In this document: in pieces, positions 27,362-36,634 of the stretch
Numbering within the stretch: the first letter of the stretch is position 1
Layout: every line of letters starts with the position of its first letter
Origin: CALKJU01 sp046349355
GTDB taxonomy: Bacteria > Pseudomonadota > Alphaproteobacteria > Geminicoccales > Geminicoccaceae
Length of the DNA: 64,000 bases
NCBI GenBank assembly: GCA_046349355.1
Contig: JAXMCM010000024.1
Coordinates: 124,001 to 188,000 of the forward strand
Direction of reading: 5' to 3'
The notes under the pieces: generated by a model
Databases searched by the model: none
The model's input: the letters and a program-made list of their open reading frames with translations, nothing else
What the model was told of the DNA's origin: nothing
Translations under genes and position numbers: made by a program

Positions 27362-28510
27362 ATGAGCCTGATCACCACCACCGCCGAGCTCGCCGCCTTC
27401 GCCGAGCGCATGGCCGCCGAGCGCTTCGTCGCGGTCGACACCGAGTTCATGCGCGACCGCACCTTCTTCCCGAAGCTCTGCCTGGTGCAGGTCGCCGGTG
27501 CGGCCGAGGCCGTGGCGATCGACCCGCTGGCGCCCGGCATCGACCTGGCACCGCTGGTGGGGCTGATGGACGCCCCCGGCGTCGTCAAGGTGCTGCATGC
27601 CGCCCGGCAGGATCTCGAGATCTTCTTCCGCCTGTCCGGCCGGCTGCCGGCGCCGCTCTACGATACCCAGGTGGCGGCCATGGTCTGCGGCTTCGGCGAG
27701 GAGGTCGCCTACGAGACCCTGGTCAACGAGATCGCCAGGGGCCGGCTCGACAAGGCCTCGCGCTTCACCGACTGGGCGCGCCGCCCGCTGTCGCCGGCGC
27801 AGCTGACCTATGCGCTGGGCGACGTGACGCACCTGCGGACCATCTACGAGGCGCTGAGCAAGCGCATCGACAAGGCCGGCCGCACCGCCTGGGTCGAGGA
27901 GGAGATCCGCAGCCTCGCCGATCCCGCCATCTACCAGCCCGACGTCGGCGAGGCCTGGCGGCGCCTCAAGCCGCGCTCGCGCGACCGGCGCTTCCTCGGC
28001 ATCGTCAAGGCGCTGGCCACCTGGCGCGAGCGCGAGGCGCAGCGCCGCGACCTGCCGCGCAACCGGGTGCTGCGCGACGACCTGGTGATGGAGATCGCCG
28101 CCACCCGGCCGACCAGCGTCGAGGCGCTGCGCGAGCTCGAGCGGGTCAGCCTCGACCGCGAGAGTGCGAAAGCCGTGGTCGCCGAGATCCAGGCCGCCAT
28201 GGCCCTGCCCGACGCCGAGCTGCCCGAGGCCGAGGTGCCGGTGCGGCTGCCGCGCGGCATCGGCCCGATCGTCGACATGCTGCGCGTGCTGCTCAAGCTG
28301 CGCTCGGAGGAGAGCGAGGTGGCGCAGCGGCTGATCGCCAACGGCAGCGACCTCGAGGCGATCGCGCTCGACGACGACGCCGACGTGCCGGCGCTCAAGG
28401 GCTGGCGGCGCGACATCTTCGGCGAGGAGGCGCTGGCGCTGAAGCGCGGCGGCATCGGGCTGGCCATCCGCAACCGGCGGCCGACGGTGGTGCCGCTGCC
28501 GGAGGCATGA
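27362..28510 (+). CDS. rnd: Ribonuclease D
   Basis: 3'-5' exoribonuclease of 382 residues for tRNA maturation. The DEDDy catalytic motifs are visible: VDTEFMRDRTFFPKLCLVQ, VLHAARQDLEIF and YALGDVTHLRTIYE. The C-terminal half contains an HRDC-like helical domain (ERVSLDRESAKAVVAEI and onward). It lies divergent from aspS and its stop overlaps the next ATG by four bases. Confidence 0.94.
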   Translation: MSLITTTAELAAFAERMAAERFVAVDTEFMRDRTFFPKLCLVQVAGAAEAVAIDPLAPGIDLAPLVGLMDAPGVVKVLHAARQDLEIFFRLSGRLPAPLYDTQVAAMVCGFGEEVAYETLVNEIARGRLDKASRFTDWARRPLSPAQLTYALGDVTHLRTIYEALSKRIDKAGRTAWVEEEIRSLADPAIYQPDVGEAWRRLKPRSRDRRFLGIVKALATWREREAQRRDLPRNRVLRDDLVMEIAATRPTSVEALRELERVSLDRESAKAVVAEIQAAMALPDAELPEAEVPVRLPRGIGPIVDMLRVLLKLRSEESEVAQRLIANGSDLEAIALDDDADVPALKGWRRDIFGEEALALKRGGIGLAIRNRRPTVVPLPEA

Positions 28511-29292
28511 GCGTCCTCGTCGCCGCGGCCGGCGGGTTCATCGGCCGCCACCTCGCCGCCGCCCTGCCCGCCGACCGGGTCCGCACCGCCGCCCACGCCG
28601 ACGCCGCGGCCGCCCTGCCCGGTGCTGCCGCCGCGGTCTGGTGCGGCCGCAACCCGCGGCTCGGCAAGCCCGGCTGGCAGGTGGACGACGACCCCGAGGT
28701 GGCGTTCGGCCGGGCCTGCGCCGGCGCCGGCGTGCATCTCCTGAGTCTCGGCACGCGGAAAGTCTATGCGCCGTCGCCGCGGCCGCTGGCCGAGGACGAT
28801 CCGACCGGCACTGCCGACGCCTACGGCCGCGACCGGCTGGCGGTGGAACAGGCGCTCGTGGCGATCCCGGGGCTGCGGCTGACGCGGCTGCGGCTGGCCA
28901 ACGTCTTCGGCTTCGAGCCGGGCCGGCCGACCTTCCTGGGCGCCATGCTCGACGGCCTCGCCCGCGACGGGACAGTGCGGTTCGCGATGAGCCCGTTCAC
29001 GCCCCGCGACTTCCTGCCGGTCGAGGATGCGGCGGCGATGCTCGCGGCGCTGGCCCTCGATCCGCCGGGCGGGGTGGTGAACCTCGGCTCCGGCATCGCC
29101 CTGCCGACCGGAAGGCTGGCCATGGCCCTGCTCGAGGGCTTTGGCGGCGGCCGGCTGCTGGTCGAGGACGCGGCCGAGCGCGACGGCTTCGTGCTCGACG
29201 TGCGCCGGCTGTTCTGGCGGACCGGCCTCGCCGTCACCGAAGCCGCCATCCTCGAGGCCGCGCGCGCCGCCGGACGCCGCCTCAGAAGATGA
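28507..29292 (+). CDS. NAD-dependent epimerase/dehydratase family protein
   Basis: Extended short-chain dehydrogenase fold of 261 residues. The N-terminal nucleotide motif AAAGGFIGRHLAA fits a GxxGxxG-type loop, and a later block (RLRLANVFGFEPGRP, TPRDFLPVEDAA) is typical of sugar-nucleotide epimerases. The catalytic YxxxK appears as YGRDR, so the lysine is replaced by arginine and activity may be altered or lost. It is translationally coupled to rnd through an ATGA. The substrate is unknown. Confidence 0.82.
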   Translation: MSVLVAAAGGFIGRHLAAALPADRVRTAAHADAAAALPGAAAAVWCGRNPRLGKPGWQVDDDPEVAFGRACAGAGVHLLSLGTRKVYAPSPRPLAEDDPTGTADAYGRDRLAVEQALVAIPGLRLTRLRLANVFGFEPGRPTFLGAMLDGLARDGTVRFAMSPFTPRDFLPVEDAAAMLAALALDPPGGVVNLGSGIALPTGRLAMALLEGFGGGRLLVEDAAERDGFVLDVRRLFWRTGLAVTEAAILEAARAAGRRLRR

Positions 29293-30061
29293 TGTCCGCC
29301 GCGTCCAGCTGGTGGACGCCCTTCAGCAGCACCTCGAGCTCGGCCTGGCCGTCCTCGTCGAGGTTGACCTGGACGACGGTGGTGCCGTCGCCATGCTGGA
29401 AGCGGACCTGGTTGTCGCCGTCGAAGGCGGCCTTGCCGACGAACCGGCCGAGGCTGATGCCCGTGACCTCGTCGACCAGGCCGCGGAACGACAGCCGGTC
29501 GGCTCCGTCCCAGTCGGCGACGACATCGCGGTTGCCGGCGCCGACGCCGCTGTCGAGCGCCGAGGCGAAGCTGAAGACATCGCCGCCGGCGCCGCCCCAG
29601 CACTGGTCGATCCCGGCGCCGCCGTGCAGCCCGTCGCCGCCGCTACCGCCACGCAGCGCATCGGCGCCGTTGCCGCCGTCGAGATAGTCGTCACCGCCAC
29701 GGCCGCGCAGGTCGTCGCCGCGGCCACCGCCGTAGAACGTGTTGCCCATGTCGTTGCCGTGGAGGTCGTCGGCGAAGCTGCTGCCGATGACGGCCTCGAT
29801 GCTGGCCAGGATGTCGCCCTGGGCGTGCCCGCCCTGCGCCAGGACCCAGTCGCCGCCGTCGCCGATGGTCGCCGCGAGGTCGATCCGGACCGCCGCGTCC
29901 GACGCCCCGTAGTCGACGAAGTCGAGGCCGGTGCCGCCCGCCACGAGGTCGAGGCCCGCCCCCGGCGCCAGCCGGTCGTTGCCGCCCTGGCCGACCAGCG
30001 TGTCGCCCTGCGCCGACCCCGTCAGGAAGTCCGCGTTCGCCGTTCCGATCCTCGTCACCAT
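29282..30061 (-). CDS. RTX-type calcium-binding protein
   Basis: Probably a secreted protein of 259 residues. It starts MVTRIGTANADFLTG and contains repeated nonapeptides of the GGxGxDxLx kind (GGRGDDLRG, GGDDYLDGGNG, GGSGGDGLHG, GGAGIDQCWG) that form a calcium-dependent beta-roll. There is no signal peptide, as expected for type I secretion with a C-terminal signal. The C-terminal block (VGKAAFDGDNQVRFQ, TTVVQVNLDEDGQAE, ending DIIF) is typical of M10-type C-terminal domains, but no protease domain is present. Its stop region overlaps the epimerase gene by 11 bases. Confidence 0.88.
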   Translation of the reverse strand: MVTRIGTANADFLTGSAQGDTLVGQGGNDRLAPGAGLDLVAGGTGLDFVDYGASDAAVRIDLAATIGDGGDWVLAQGGHAQGDILASIEAVIGSSFADDLHGNDMGNTFYGGGRGDDLRGRGGDDYLDGGNGADALRGGSGGDGLHGGAGIDQCWGGAGGDVFSFASALDSGVGAGNRDVVADWDGADRLSFRGLVDEVTGISLGRFVGKAAFDGDNQVRFQHGDGTTVVQVNLDEDGQAELEVLLKGVHQLDAADIIF

Positions 30062-30168
30062 CGCCCTGCCCTCCCGGCTGGATGACGGCGGTTCTGGGGC
30101 CAACGGGTTTCGGGCCGACGCCGCGGTGCGGCCGGCCTGTTTCAATCATGTCGGCGGATCGCGGAGCG

Positions 30169-30885
30169 TCAGCCGTCGGGGCGTGGTCCGGGCGGTGCCG
30201 GCGCCAGCTCGGGCGGCAGGGGCTTTTCCTGCCGGTCGAAGAGGCCGTGCGCGGCCGCCTCGTCGCGGGTCAGCACCGGGTACCAGGCGAGGAACTCGGC
30301 ACCGGGCGCCTCGCCCGGCGGCTCGTCCTCGAGCAGGTCGAGCGGCACGCCCTCGGCCGGCAGCTCGAGGCCGAGCTTCGCCATGTCGATCAGCGCCCGC
30401 TCGGCCAGCTCGTCGCACACCTGCCGGACCAGCTTGCGGCCGATGGCGGCGATGCGCCGCTCCAGCAGCTGCTGGACGGTGGCCTCGGGCCGGTCCTTCG
30501 CCGCGGCGGCCGCGACCGCACGCCGGGCAGCGGCCACGGGTGCCGTACGCCGCAGCAGGTGCCAGACCCGCAGCGCCAGCAGGCGCGCCGGGTTCAGCCC
30601 CCGGTCCAGCCAGTAGGCCACCCACACCGCCACCGTCTCGCGCTGCTCGAGTGTGGATTCGCGAAACAGCACGGCGATGCAGGACGGGATCAGCTGCGCC
30701 AGCGCCTCCTTCGCCGGCAGTGCCCGGAGCAGGCCGAGCCAGCTCCACACGGCGACGAAGGTCGCCGACACCAGCGGCTGCCGCTCGACCAGCTGCGCCC
30801 TCGCCTGCGGCTCGCCGCGCAGCACCCGCCGGGCGGTCTCGCCCTGGCGATGGAGATCGGTGGCGTAGGCGACGGCGGCGGACAT
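30169..30885 (-). CDS. Hypothetical helical protein
   Basis: Protein of 238 residues, ATG start. The composition suggests an all-helical cytosolic protein: many Leu/Ala/Arg helices, e.g. LERRIAAIGRKLVRQVCDEL, and a Pro-rich C-terminal tail. I see no signal peptide, clear membrane segment or known motif. The frame has the base usage of its neighbours and no competing frame is convincing. The function is unknown. Confidence 0.65.
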   Translation of the reverse strand: MSAAVAYATDLHRQGETARRVLRGEPQARAQLVERQPLVSATFVAVWSWLGLLRALPAKEALAQLIPSCIAVLFRESTLEQRETVAVWVAYWLDRGLNPARLLALRVWHLLRRTAPVAAARRAVAAAAAKDRPEATVQQLLERRIAAIGRKLVRQVCDELAERALIDMAKLGLELPAEGVPLDLLEDEPPGEAPGAEFLAWYPVLTRDEAAAHGLFDRQEKPLPPELAPAPPGPRPDG

Positions 30886-31047
30886 GGGACTAGCGTATAG
30901 GCCGTTGCTCCCGTAAATGTCAATCTTTTCCTATCACGAAGCCGCGGCATCGGCTGGATGCTGACCCGGTCCCGGTTATGGTGGGGAAGCTGCCGTTGGA
31001 GCGCGTCGCGAGCCAGGCGAACGGCCACGGCCTACAGACCAAGAAGA

Positions 31048-31290
31048 ACCTGCAAACAGCCGAGCAATTGATGTGAAGGGAAGGTAAAGGCGTCGATTTG
31101 ATTTGCCGCGCTCAAGAAAGCCTTAGCGGCCGCAAAAGGATGCGGCCTTCTTGCCCTCGTCGTCTACGACAAGGGCTCGCGAGGCAACCTCGCCGCGTAG
31201 CGCTCGCGCCATGGCATCCAGCTGCAGGGTCTCACCGTACCGACAGCCGCGAAACCGGGTGTCGACGGCCGGCAGCCGTGCGGCCGGCCT
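31048..31290 (-). pseudogene. Decayed GNAT toxin (TacT-like) fragment
   Basis: Directly after the DUF1778 antitoxin stop, and in the same frame, the minus strand reads as the C-terminal half of a TacT-type GNAT acetyltransferase: RLPAVDTRFRGCRYGETLQ (acetyl-CoA-loop region), LDAMARALRGEVASRALVV, KKAASFCGR, then a TAA stop (31125-31123) where homologues usually have an aromatic residue, then GFLERGKSNRRLYLPFTSI. The N-terminal half is missing and the start is lost, so no functional toxin can be made. TacT-type toxins acetylate aminoacyl-tRNA and are normally encoded just after their DUF1778 antitoxin. Confidence 0.75.
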
Positions 31291-31596
31291 TCAGTCGGCC
31301 CTTCGGTCCGAGTATCGCCGCGACGCCGCCATCAGTCGCGGCGACGGCTCCGGCGGATCGAGAAGCGTCCCGGCGAAGGCGAGGCTCTCCTCCGCATCGA
31401 GGCGGATCGCCTGCGTCGCCTCAATCGTGCGAACAGCGGCCTCATGAGCGCTCGAAACGACGAAGTCGGAGAGACTTCGCCCCTGCAACTCTGCTGCCCG
31501 AAGCAGCAAGTCCTTCTGCTCTACCGAGATCCGCGCCTCGAGCCGTTGCCGCCGGGCAACCGGCCTGGAGTCGGACGTGCCTGCATTTCCTGTCAT
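31291..31596 (-). CDS. DUF1778 (TacA-like) antitoxin
   Basis: Protein of 101 residues with an N-terminal ribbon-helix-helix region (RQRLEARISVEQKDLLLRAA, LQGRSLSDFVVSSAHEAA) and a C-terminal arm (LAFAGTLLDPPEPSPRLMAA) that in relatives wraps the cognate GNAT toxin. Such antitoxins autorepress their operon with the toxin as co-repressor. The antitoxin looks intact while the downstream toxin is a fragment, so it may now act only as a DNA-binding orphan or neutralise a toxin elsewhere. The ATG at MTGNAGTSDS is chosen; an ATG eight codons upstream is possible. Confidence 0.85.
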   Translation of the reverse strand: MTGNAGTSDSRPVARRQRLEARISVEQKDLLLRAAELQGRSLSDFVVSSAHEAAVRTIEATQAIRLDAEESLAFAGTLLDPPEPSPRLMAASRRYSDRRAD

Positions 31597-31697
31597 GGCA
31601 AAACCGGCTGCATGAATCATCGACCATGCGCGGCAGCCTGCCGGGCCGAACAACTGCCGGTCGGTCCCCGTTGCCAGCGCCCGGCGCCTGCGACCTC

Positions 31698-32096
31698 CTA
31701 CCTGATCCCCACCGTCAGCTTGAATGCCCGCTCGCGGTCCTCGTCGGCGTCGGCACCCATCAGGTAGATGCGGATGGTGTAGTCGCCGGTCTCGGGCAGG
31801 GTCAGGTTGGCGCTGTCGGTCTCGATGGCGCCGTTGTAGATCGCCTCGCCGATGCTGCCGGGCGGCATGACGTTGAAGTAGGGCACGCCGTCGATCGCCA
31901 CGGTCATGGTCTGGCCCTTGCGCGCGCCCAGCACGTAGTCGAGGTAGGCGTCGCCCTTGACCTTGCCCTCGATGGTGGCGTGGTCGCTGCCGGCCTTGAA
32001 GCGGACCTTCTGGGTTTCCTGCGCCTGCACCAGCGCCGGCAGGGCGGCCAGGAGGGCCGCGACCGTGGCCATGCAAGCGCGTCGTCCGTACTGCAT
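31698..32096 (-). CDS. Small secreted protein, PliI/PliG-like fold
   Basis: Protein of 132 residues with a signal peptide (TVAALLAALPALVQA) and a single beta-rich domain. The order VRFKAGSDHATIEGKVKGD, DYVLGARKGQTMTVAI, YFNVMPPGS and GDYTIRIYLM resembles periplasmic lysozyme inhibitors of the PliI/PliG group and their relatives, which use a similar beta-sandwich. The assignment rests on pattern recall only; general adhesion or PPC-like domains are alternatives. It lies downstream of another secreted protein gene on the same strand, separated by a tandem repeat. Confidence 0.7.
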   Translation of the reverse strand: MQYGRRACMATVAALLAALPALVQAQETQKVRFKAGSDHATIEGKVKGDAYLDYVLGARKGQTMTVAIDGVPYFNVMPPGSIGEAIYNGAIETDSANLTLPETGDYTIRIYLMGADADEDRERAFKLTVGIR

Positions 32097-32103
32097 CGTC
32101 GTC

Positions 32104-32170
32104 GTCCCCTTTCGCAGACCGGCCCTTTCGCAGACCGGGCCCTTTCGCGGACCGGGCCCTGGCGCGGACC
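32104..32170. repeat. 17-bp tandem repeat, four copies
   Basis: Four head-to-tail copies of a unit like CCCTTTCGCAGACCGGG (the first copy lacks one G; copies three and four differ at one and three positions). They fill most of the gap between two secreted-protein genes, just upstream of the 132-residue gene. The graded divergence suggests slippage expansion. Confidence 0.8.
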
Positions 32171-32186
32171 GGGCCTTACCGGCCGG

Positions 32187-32915
32187 CTACTGCCAGTAGT
32201 GGTAGCTGCCGTCGTAGACACGGCCCTGGCGGTCGAACTCGCATGAGAAGTCGAAATGGCGCTCGCCGCCGTTGCGGAAGTCGACGATGCCGCTGCCCTC
32301 GAGGGTCCGATCGTCGAGGCGGGACTGGTCAAGGCTGACCCGCTTCACGGCACCATGGTCCTCGGCGATGTGCGCCTGGAGCTCGGAACGGCACTCGGTC
32401 TCGAGATAGCTGCGATCGGCCAGCGGCGAGGCCCCGTTGCCGGAGCGGTACTCGCTCCGCCGGGAGTCATTGGAATCGGCCGTTCCATCGTCGTCGCCCG
32501 ATGCAGCCATGGCGCCGAGGATCGCAAGTCCCAGGACACCGGCACCGATGGCGGCGGCGGTCCCGACACCGACGCCATCGTCGCCATCGTCATCATCGTC
32601 GTTGCGCCCTTCCCCACGCCCGGAAACGCTGACGCTGACGACCTCCTTGTGCTTCACCCGGCAGGAGAACGACCGGTCGTCGCCGTGCTTGATGCGAAGC
32701 GAGCCCGTGACCTTGTAGGAGTCGTGGCCCTTGCCGTCGGTGTCGACGTCGCGGAACTCCTGGTAGCCGTAGCGGTCGACGATCTCGCGCTCGCAGTCGC
32801 GCACGGCGTCGCGCTCGTCGTAGCCGGCCAGCGCCGGCAGCGGCACGGCACCGAGCAGCATCCCCAGCAGGCCGGCCGAGGCGGCGGCCATTCCCTTGCG
32901 TGGACGCGTGACCAT
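32187..32915 (-). CDS. Uncharacterised secreted protein with two similar Cys-containing domains
   Basis: Protein of 242 residues. A GGAGGGGAGG-like ribosome site sits a few bases before the ATG. An N-terminal signal peptide (LLGMLLGAVPLPALA) precedes a domain with DCEREIVDRYGY and SFSCRVKHKE. Then come an Asp-rich linker and a hydrophobic Gly/Ala segment (AAAIGAGVLGLAILGAMA). A second domain has a similar plan (ECRSELQAHIAED ... FDFSCEFDRQG). The repeated C-x(n)-C plan suggests a duplication with one disulfide each. The function is unknown. Confidence 0.7.
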   Translation of the reverse strand: MVTRPRKGMAAASAGLLGMLLGAVPLPALAGYDERDAVRDCEREIVDRYGYQEFRDVDTDGKGHDSYKVTGSLRIKHGDDRSFSCRVKHKEVVSVSVSGRGEGRNDDDDDGDDGVGVGTAAAIGAGVLGLAILGAMAASGDDDGTADSNDSRRSEYRSGNGASPLADRSYLETECRSELQAHIAEDHGAVKRVSLDQSRLDDRTLEGSGIVDFRNGGERHFDFSCEFDRQGRVYDGSYHYWQ

Positions 32916-33149
32916 CAGCCTCCCCTCCCGCGCTGGCCCGGCGGCCGCTGCGACCGTCCGGGGCGTCATCCGTTGGCGGTTTCCTTACACCGCGGGCGCA
33001 CGAAGCGTCACGTCGCCTGTTCGTCGCGGCGTCCCCGCCCCGGCTTGGCCGTAGCGAGGGACGGGGGAGATAGGGCCCGCCACGGGCCGCCGCCGGACAC
33101 GCCGGACGCCGACCGCCGATGCTCCGACGGGCCGGTGCGCGGCCCGACG

Positions 33150-34064
33150 CTACAGCCGCTGGGCGTTGAAGGTGTCGCAGGCCTGCAGGCTGCCGCTCTC
33201 GAGGCCGGTGCGGAACCAGCGGACCCGCTGCTCGGAGCTGCCGTGGGTGAAGCTCTCGGGCGAGACGTAGCCGCCGGCGCGCCGCTGCATGCGGTCGTCG
33301 CCGATCTGGCTGGCGGCGTTGAGGCCCTCCTCGATGTCGCCCTGCTGGAGGATGCTGCGCGCCTGGTTGGCGTGGTGCGCCCACACCCCGGCGAAGCAGT
33401 CGGCCTGCAGCTCGAGCATGACGCTGGCCTGGTTGGCGCGGGCCGGGTCGACCTGCTGGCGGTACTCGTGAACCTTGGGGAGGATGCCCAGGAGGTTCTG
33501 GACGTGGTGGCCGACCTCGTGGGCGACGACATAGGCCTGGGCGAAGTCGCCGGGTGCGCCGAAGCGGCGGTCGAGCTCGTCGAAGAAGGCGAGGTCGAGG
33601 TACACCTTGCGGTCGGCCGGGCAGTAGAACGGGCCGGTGGCCGACTGGGCGAAGCCGCAGCCCGACTGGGTGGCGTCGGTGAACAGTACCAGCGGCGGCT
33701 CCTCGTAGGTCTGGCCGAGCTGGCGGAAGATCGGCGTCCAGGTGTCCTCGGTGTCGGCGAGGACCACCGAGACGAAGTCGCGCATCTCGGCTTCCTGGGC
33801 CGAATCGATCGGCGGCGAGGCCGGGACGTTGATCTGCTGCTGCATCGGCGAGCCGCCGCCCGACAGGATCACGCTGGGATCGACGCCCATGAACAGCATG
33901 ATCAGGGCGATGACGACGATGCCGATGCCGCCGCCGCCGGCCGCACGGCCCATGCGGATGCCGCCGCCACCGCGGCCGAAGCCGCCCGGCATGCCGCCGA
34001 AGCCGCCGCCCTGGCCGCGCCGGTCCTCGATGTTGTCGCTGCGCCGGCCCGTCCGCCACTCCAT
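33150..34064 (-). CDS. YpfJ-type neutral zinc metallopeptidase
   Basis: Membrane-anchored protein of 304 residues. It has a Gly/Arg-rich N-terminus, one membrane helix (GIGIVVIALIMLFMGV), then the peptidase domain with the zinc motif HEVGHHVQN and downstream LQADCFAGVWAHHA supplying the third ligand. Family members (PF04228) are widespread but have no firm substrate. The ATG start fits homologues that begin with a short basic segment such as MEWRTGRRSDN. Confidence 0.9.
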   Translation of the reverse strand: MEWRTGRRSDNIEDRRGQGGGFGGMPGGFGRGGGGIRMGRAAGGGGIGIVVIALIMLFMGVDPSVILSGGGSPMQQQINVPASPPIDSAQEAEMRDFVSVVLADTEDTWTPIFRQLGQTYEEPPLVLFTDATQSGCGFAQSATGPFYCPADRKVYLDLAFFDELDRRFGAPGDFAQAYVVAHEVGHHVQNLLGILPKVHEYRQQVDPARANQASVMLELQADCFAGVWAHHANQARSILQQGDIEEGLNAASQIGDDRMQRRAGGYVSPESFTHGSSEQRVRWFRTGLESGSLQACDTFNAQRL

Positions 34065-34286
34065 GTCCGACTCCCGCGTCCCTGCCCCGTCGACACGACA
34101 ACGGTAGCACGAACGGAAGGTTCGTCACCTCCGCTCAACTGCCCGGCAAACTTGCAGGCCATGACGATCCGTGCCTAAGCTTTGCGCACAAGAGCGGCCC
34201 GGATGGCGGGCGGCCGTGGCGCTGCCCATGGCACAGGCCTTGCTGCGATGCGGCAGCACGAACGCGAGGAAGGTCCCGGCAGGCGC

Positions 34287-35279
<993 letters not shown>

Positions 35280-35331
35280 GAGTTCCCCAAGCGCGCAACC
35301 CCCAACCAAACCACAAGGGGACGAAGGCACC

Positions 35332-36630
35332 ATGACGCAGACGCGTTACCGGCTCATCGACCGGACCGGCGGGCTCAGCCGCCGCGACATCCTCAAGGGC
35401 AGCGCCGCCATCGGCGCGGTCGCCGCCGCCAGCAGCTTCCCGGCGCCGTTCGTGCACGCCGGCGATCCGATCGTCCTGCGCTATGTCGGCACCGGCGTGA
35501 ACGCCTATTCCGAGATCGCCGAGAAGTGCAAGGCCGACACCGGCATCGAGCTGCAGTACACGACGCTGACCACCGACGACGTGGTCAAGCGCGCGGTCAC
35601 CCAGCCGACCAGCATCGACGTGCTCGACACCGAGTACTGGTCGCTCAAGAAGATCGTGCCGTCGGGCAATCTGCGCGGCATGGACACCAAGAAGGTCAAG
35701 GACTACGACAAGATCGTCCCGATCTTCACCAAGGGCGAGCTGCCGGACGGCAGCAAGACCAGCCGCGTCGGCATCGCCCCCATCAAGGTCAGCTACCTCA
35801 AGGCCGCCGAGAGCACCGAGTTCTCCGACGAGCCGACCGACTTCATGACCGTGGTGCCGGTCGTCTACAACGCCGACACGCTGGGCATCCGCCCGGACCT
35901 GATCAAGCGCCCGATCGAGAGCTGGGCCGAGCTGGTCAATCCCGAGTTCAAGGGCAAGGCGGCGATCCTCAACATCCCGGCCATCGGCATCATGGACGCC
36001 GGCATGACCGCCCAGGCCTCGGGCGTCATCAAGTACGGCGACATGGGCAACATGACGACCGAGGAGATCGACAAGACCATCGCCTTCCTGATCGAGGCCA
36101 AGAAGGCCGGCCAGTTCCGCGCGCTGTGGAAGGACTTCAACGAGAGCGTCAACCTGATGGCCTCGGGCGAGGTGGTCATCCAGTCGATGTGGTCGCCGGC
36201 GATCACCAAGGTCCGCCAGCAGGGCATCGACTGCGTCTACCAGCCGCTGAAGGAAGGCTACCGGGCCTGGGCCGCCGGCCTCGGCATCCCCACCCACGTC
36301 GAGGGCAAGACCCGCGACGCCGCCTACGACTTCATCAACTGGTTCACCTCGGGCTGGGCCGGCGCCTTCCTCAACCGGCAGGGCTACTACACCGCCGTGC
36401 TCGACACGGCCAAGCAGTACATGACCGAGGACGAGTGGGGCTACTGGATGGAAGGCAAGCCCTGCAAGGAGCCGATCAAGTCGCCGTCGGGCGAGGTCCT
36501 GGCGCAGCCGGGCCAGATCCGCGACGGCGGCTCGTTCTACGAGCGCATGGGCGCCGTCTCGGTGTGGAACACCGTGATGGACGAGGACAAGTACATGGTC
36601 CGCAAGTGGAACGAGTTCGTCGCGGCCTGA
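35332..36630 (+). CDS. Polyamine-type ABC importer, substrate-binding protein with Tat signal
   Basis: Periplasmic binding protein of 432 residues. The twin-arginine signal LSRRDILKGSAAIGAVAAAS ends near FVHA, so export is probably in folded form. The mature part has the two-lobed fold of the spermidine/putrescine (SBP_bac_8) group, with typical segments VVPVVYNADTLG, SWAELVNPEFKGKAAI and INWFTSGWAGAFLNRQG. It is longer than E. coli PotD (about 350). The exact ligand is not predictable. Confidence 0.9.
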   Translation: MTQTRYRLIDRTGGLSRRDILKGSAAIGAVAAASSFPAPFVHAGDPIVLRYVGTGVNAYSEIAEKCKADTGIELQYTTLTTDDVVKRAVTQPTSIDVLDTEYWSLKKIVPSGNLRGMDTKKVKDYDKIVPIFTKGELPDGSKTSRVGIAPIKVSYLKAAESTEFSDEPTDFMTVVPVVYNADTLGIRPDLIKRPIESWAELVNPEFKGKAAILNIPAIGIMDAGMTAQASGVIKYGDMGNMTTEEIDKTIAFLIEAKKAGQFRALWKDFNESVNLMASGEVVIQSMWSPAITKVRQQGIDCVYQPLKEGYRAWAAGLGIPTHVEGKTRDAAYDFINWFTSGWAGAFLNRQGYYTAVLDTAKQYMTEDEWGYWMEGKPCKEPIKSPSGEVLAQPGQIRDGGSFYERMGAVSVWNTVMDEDKYMVRKWNEFVAA

Positions 36631-36634
36631 GCTG

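Noticed and set aside
31128..31147. Perfect inverted repeat GGCCGCA-AAAGGA-TGCGGCC as a terminator
   Set aside because: It falls inside the remaining coding sequence of the decayed GNAT toxin and has only a weak T-run, so it is probably coincidental.
32104..32170. Tandem repeat as a CRISPR array
   Set aside because: Units are contiguous with no spacers.
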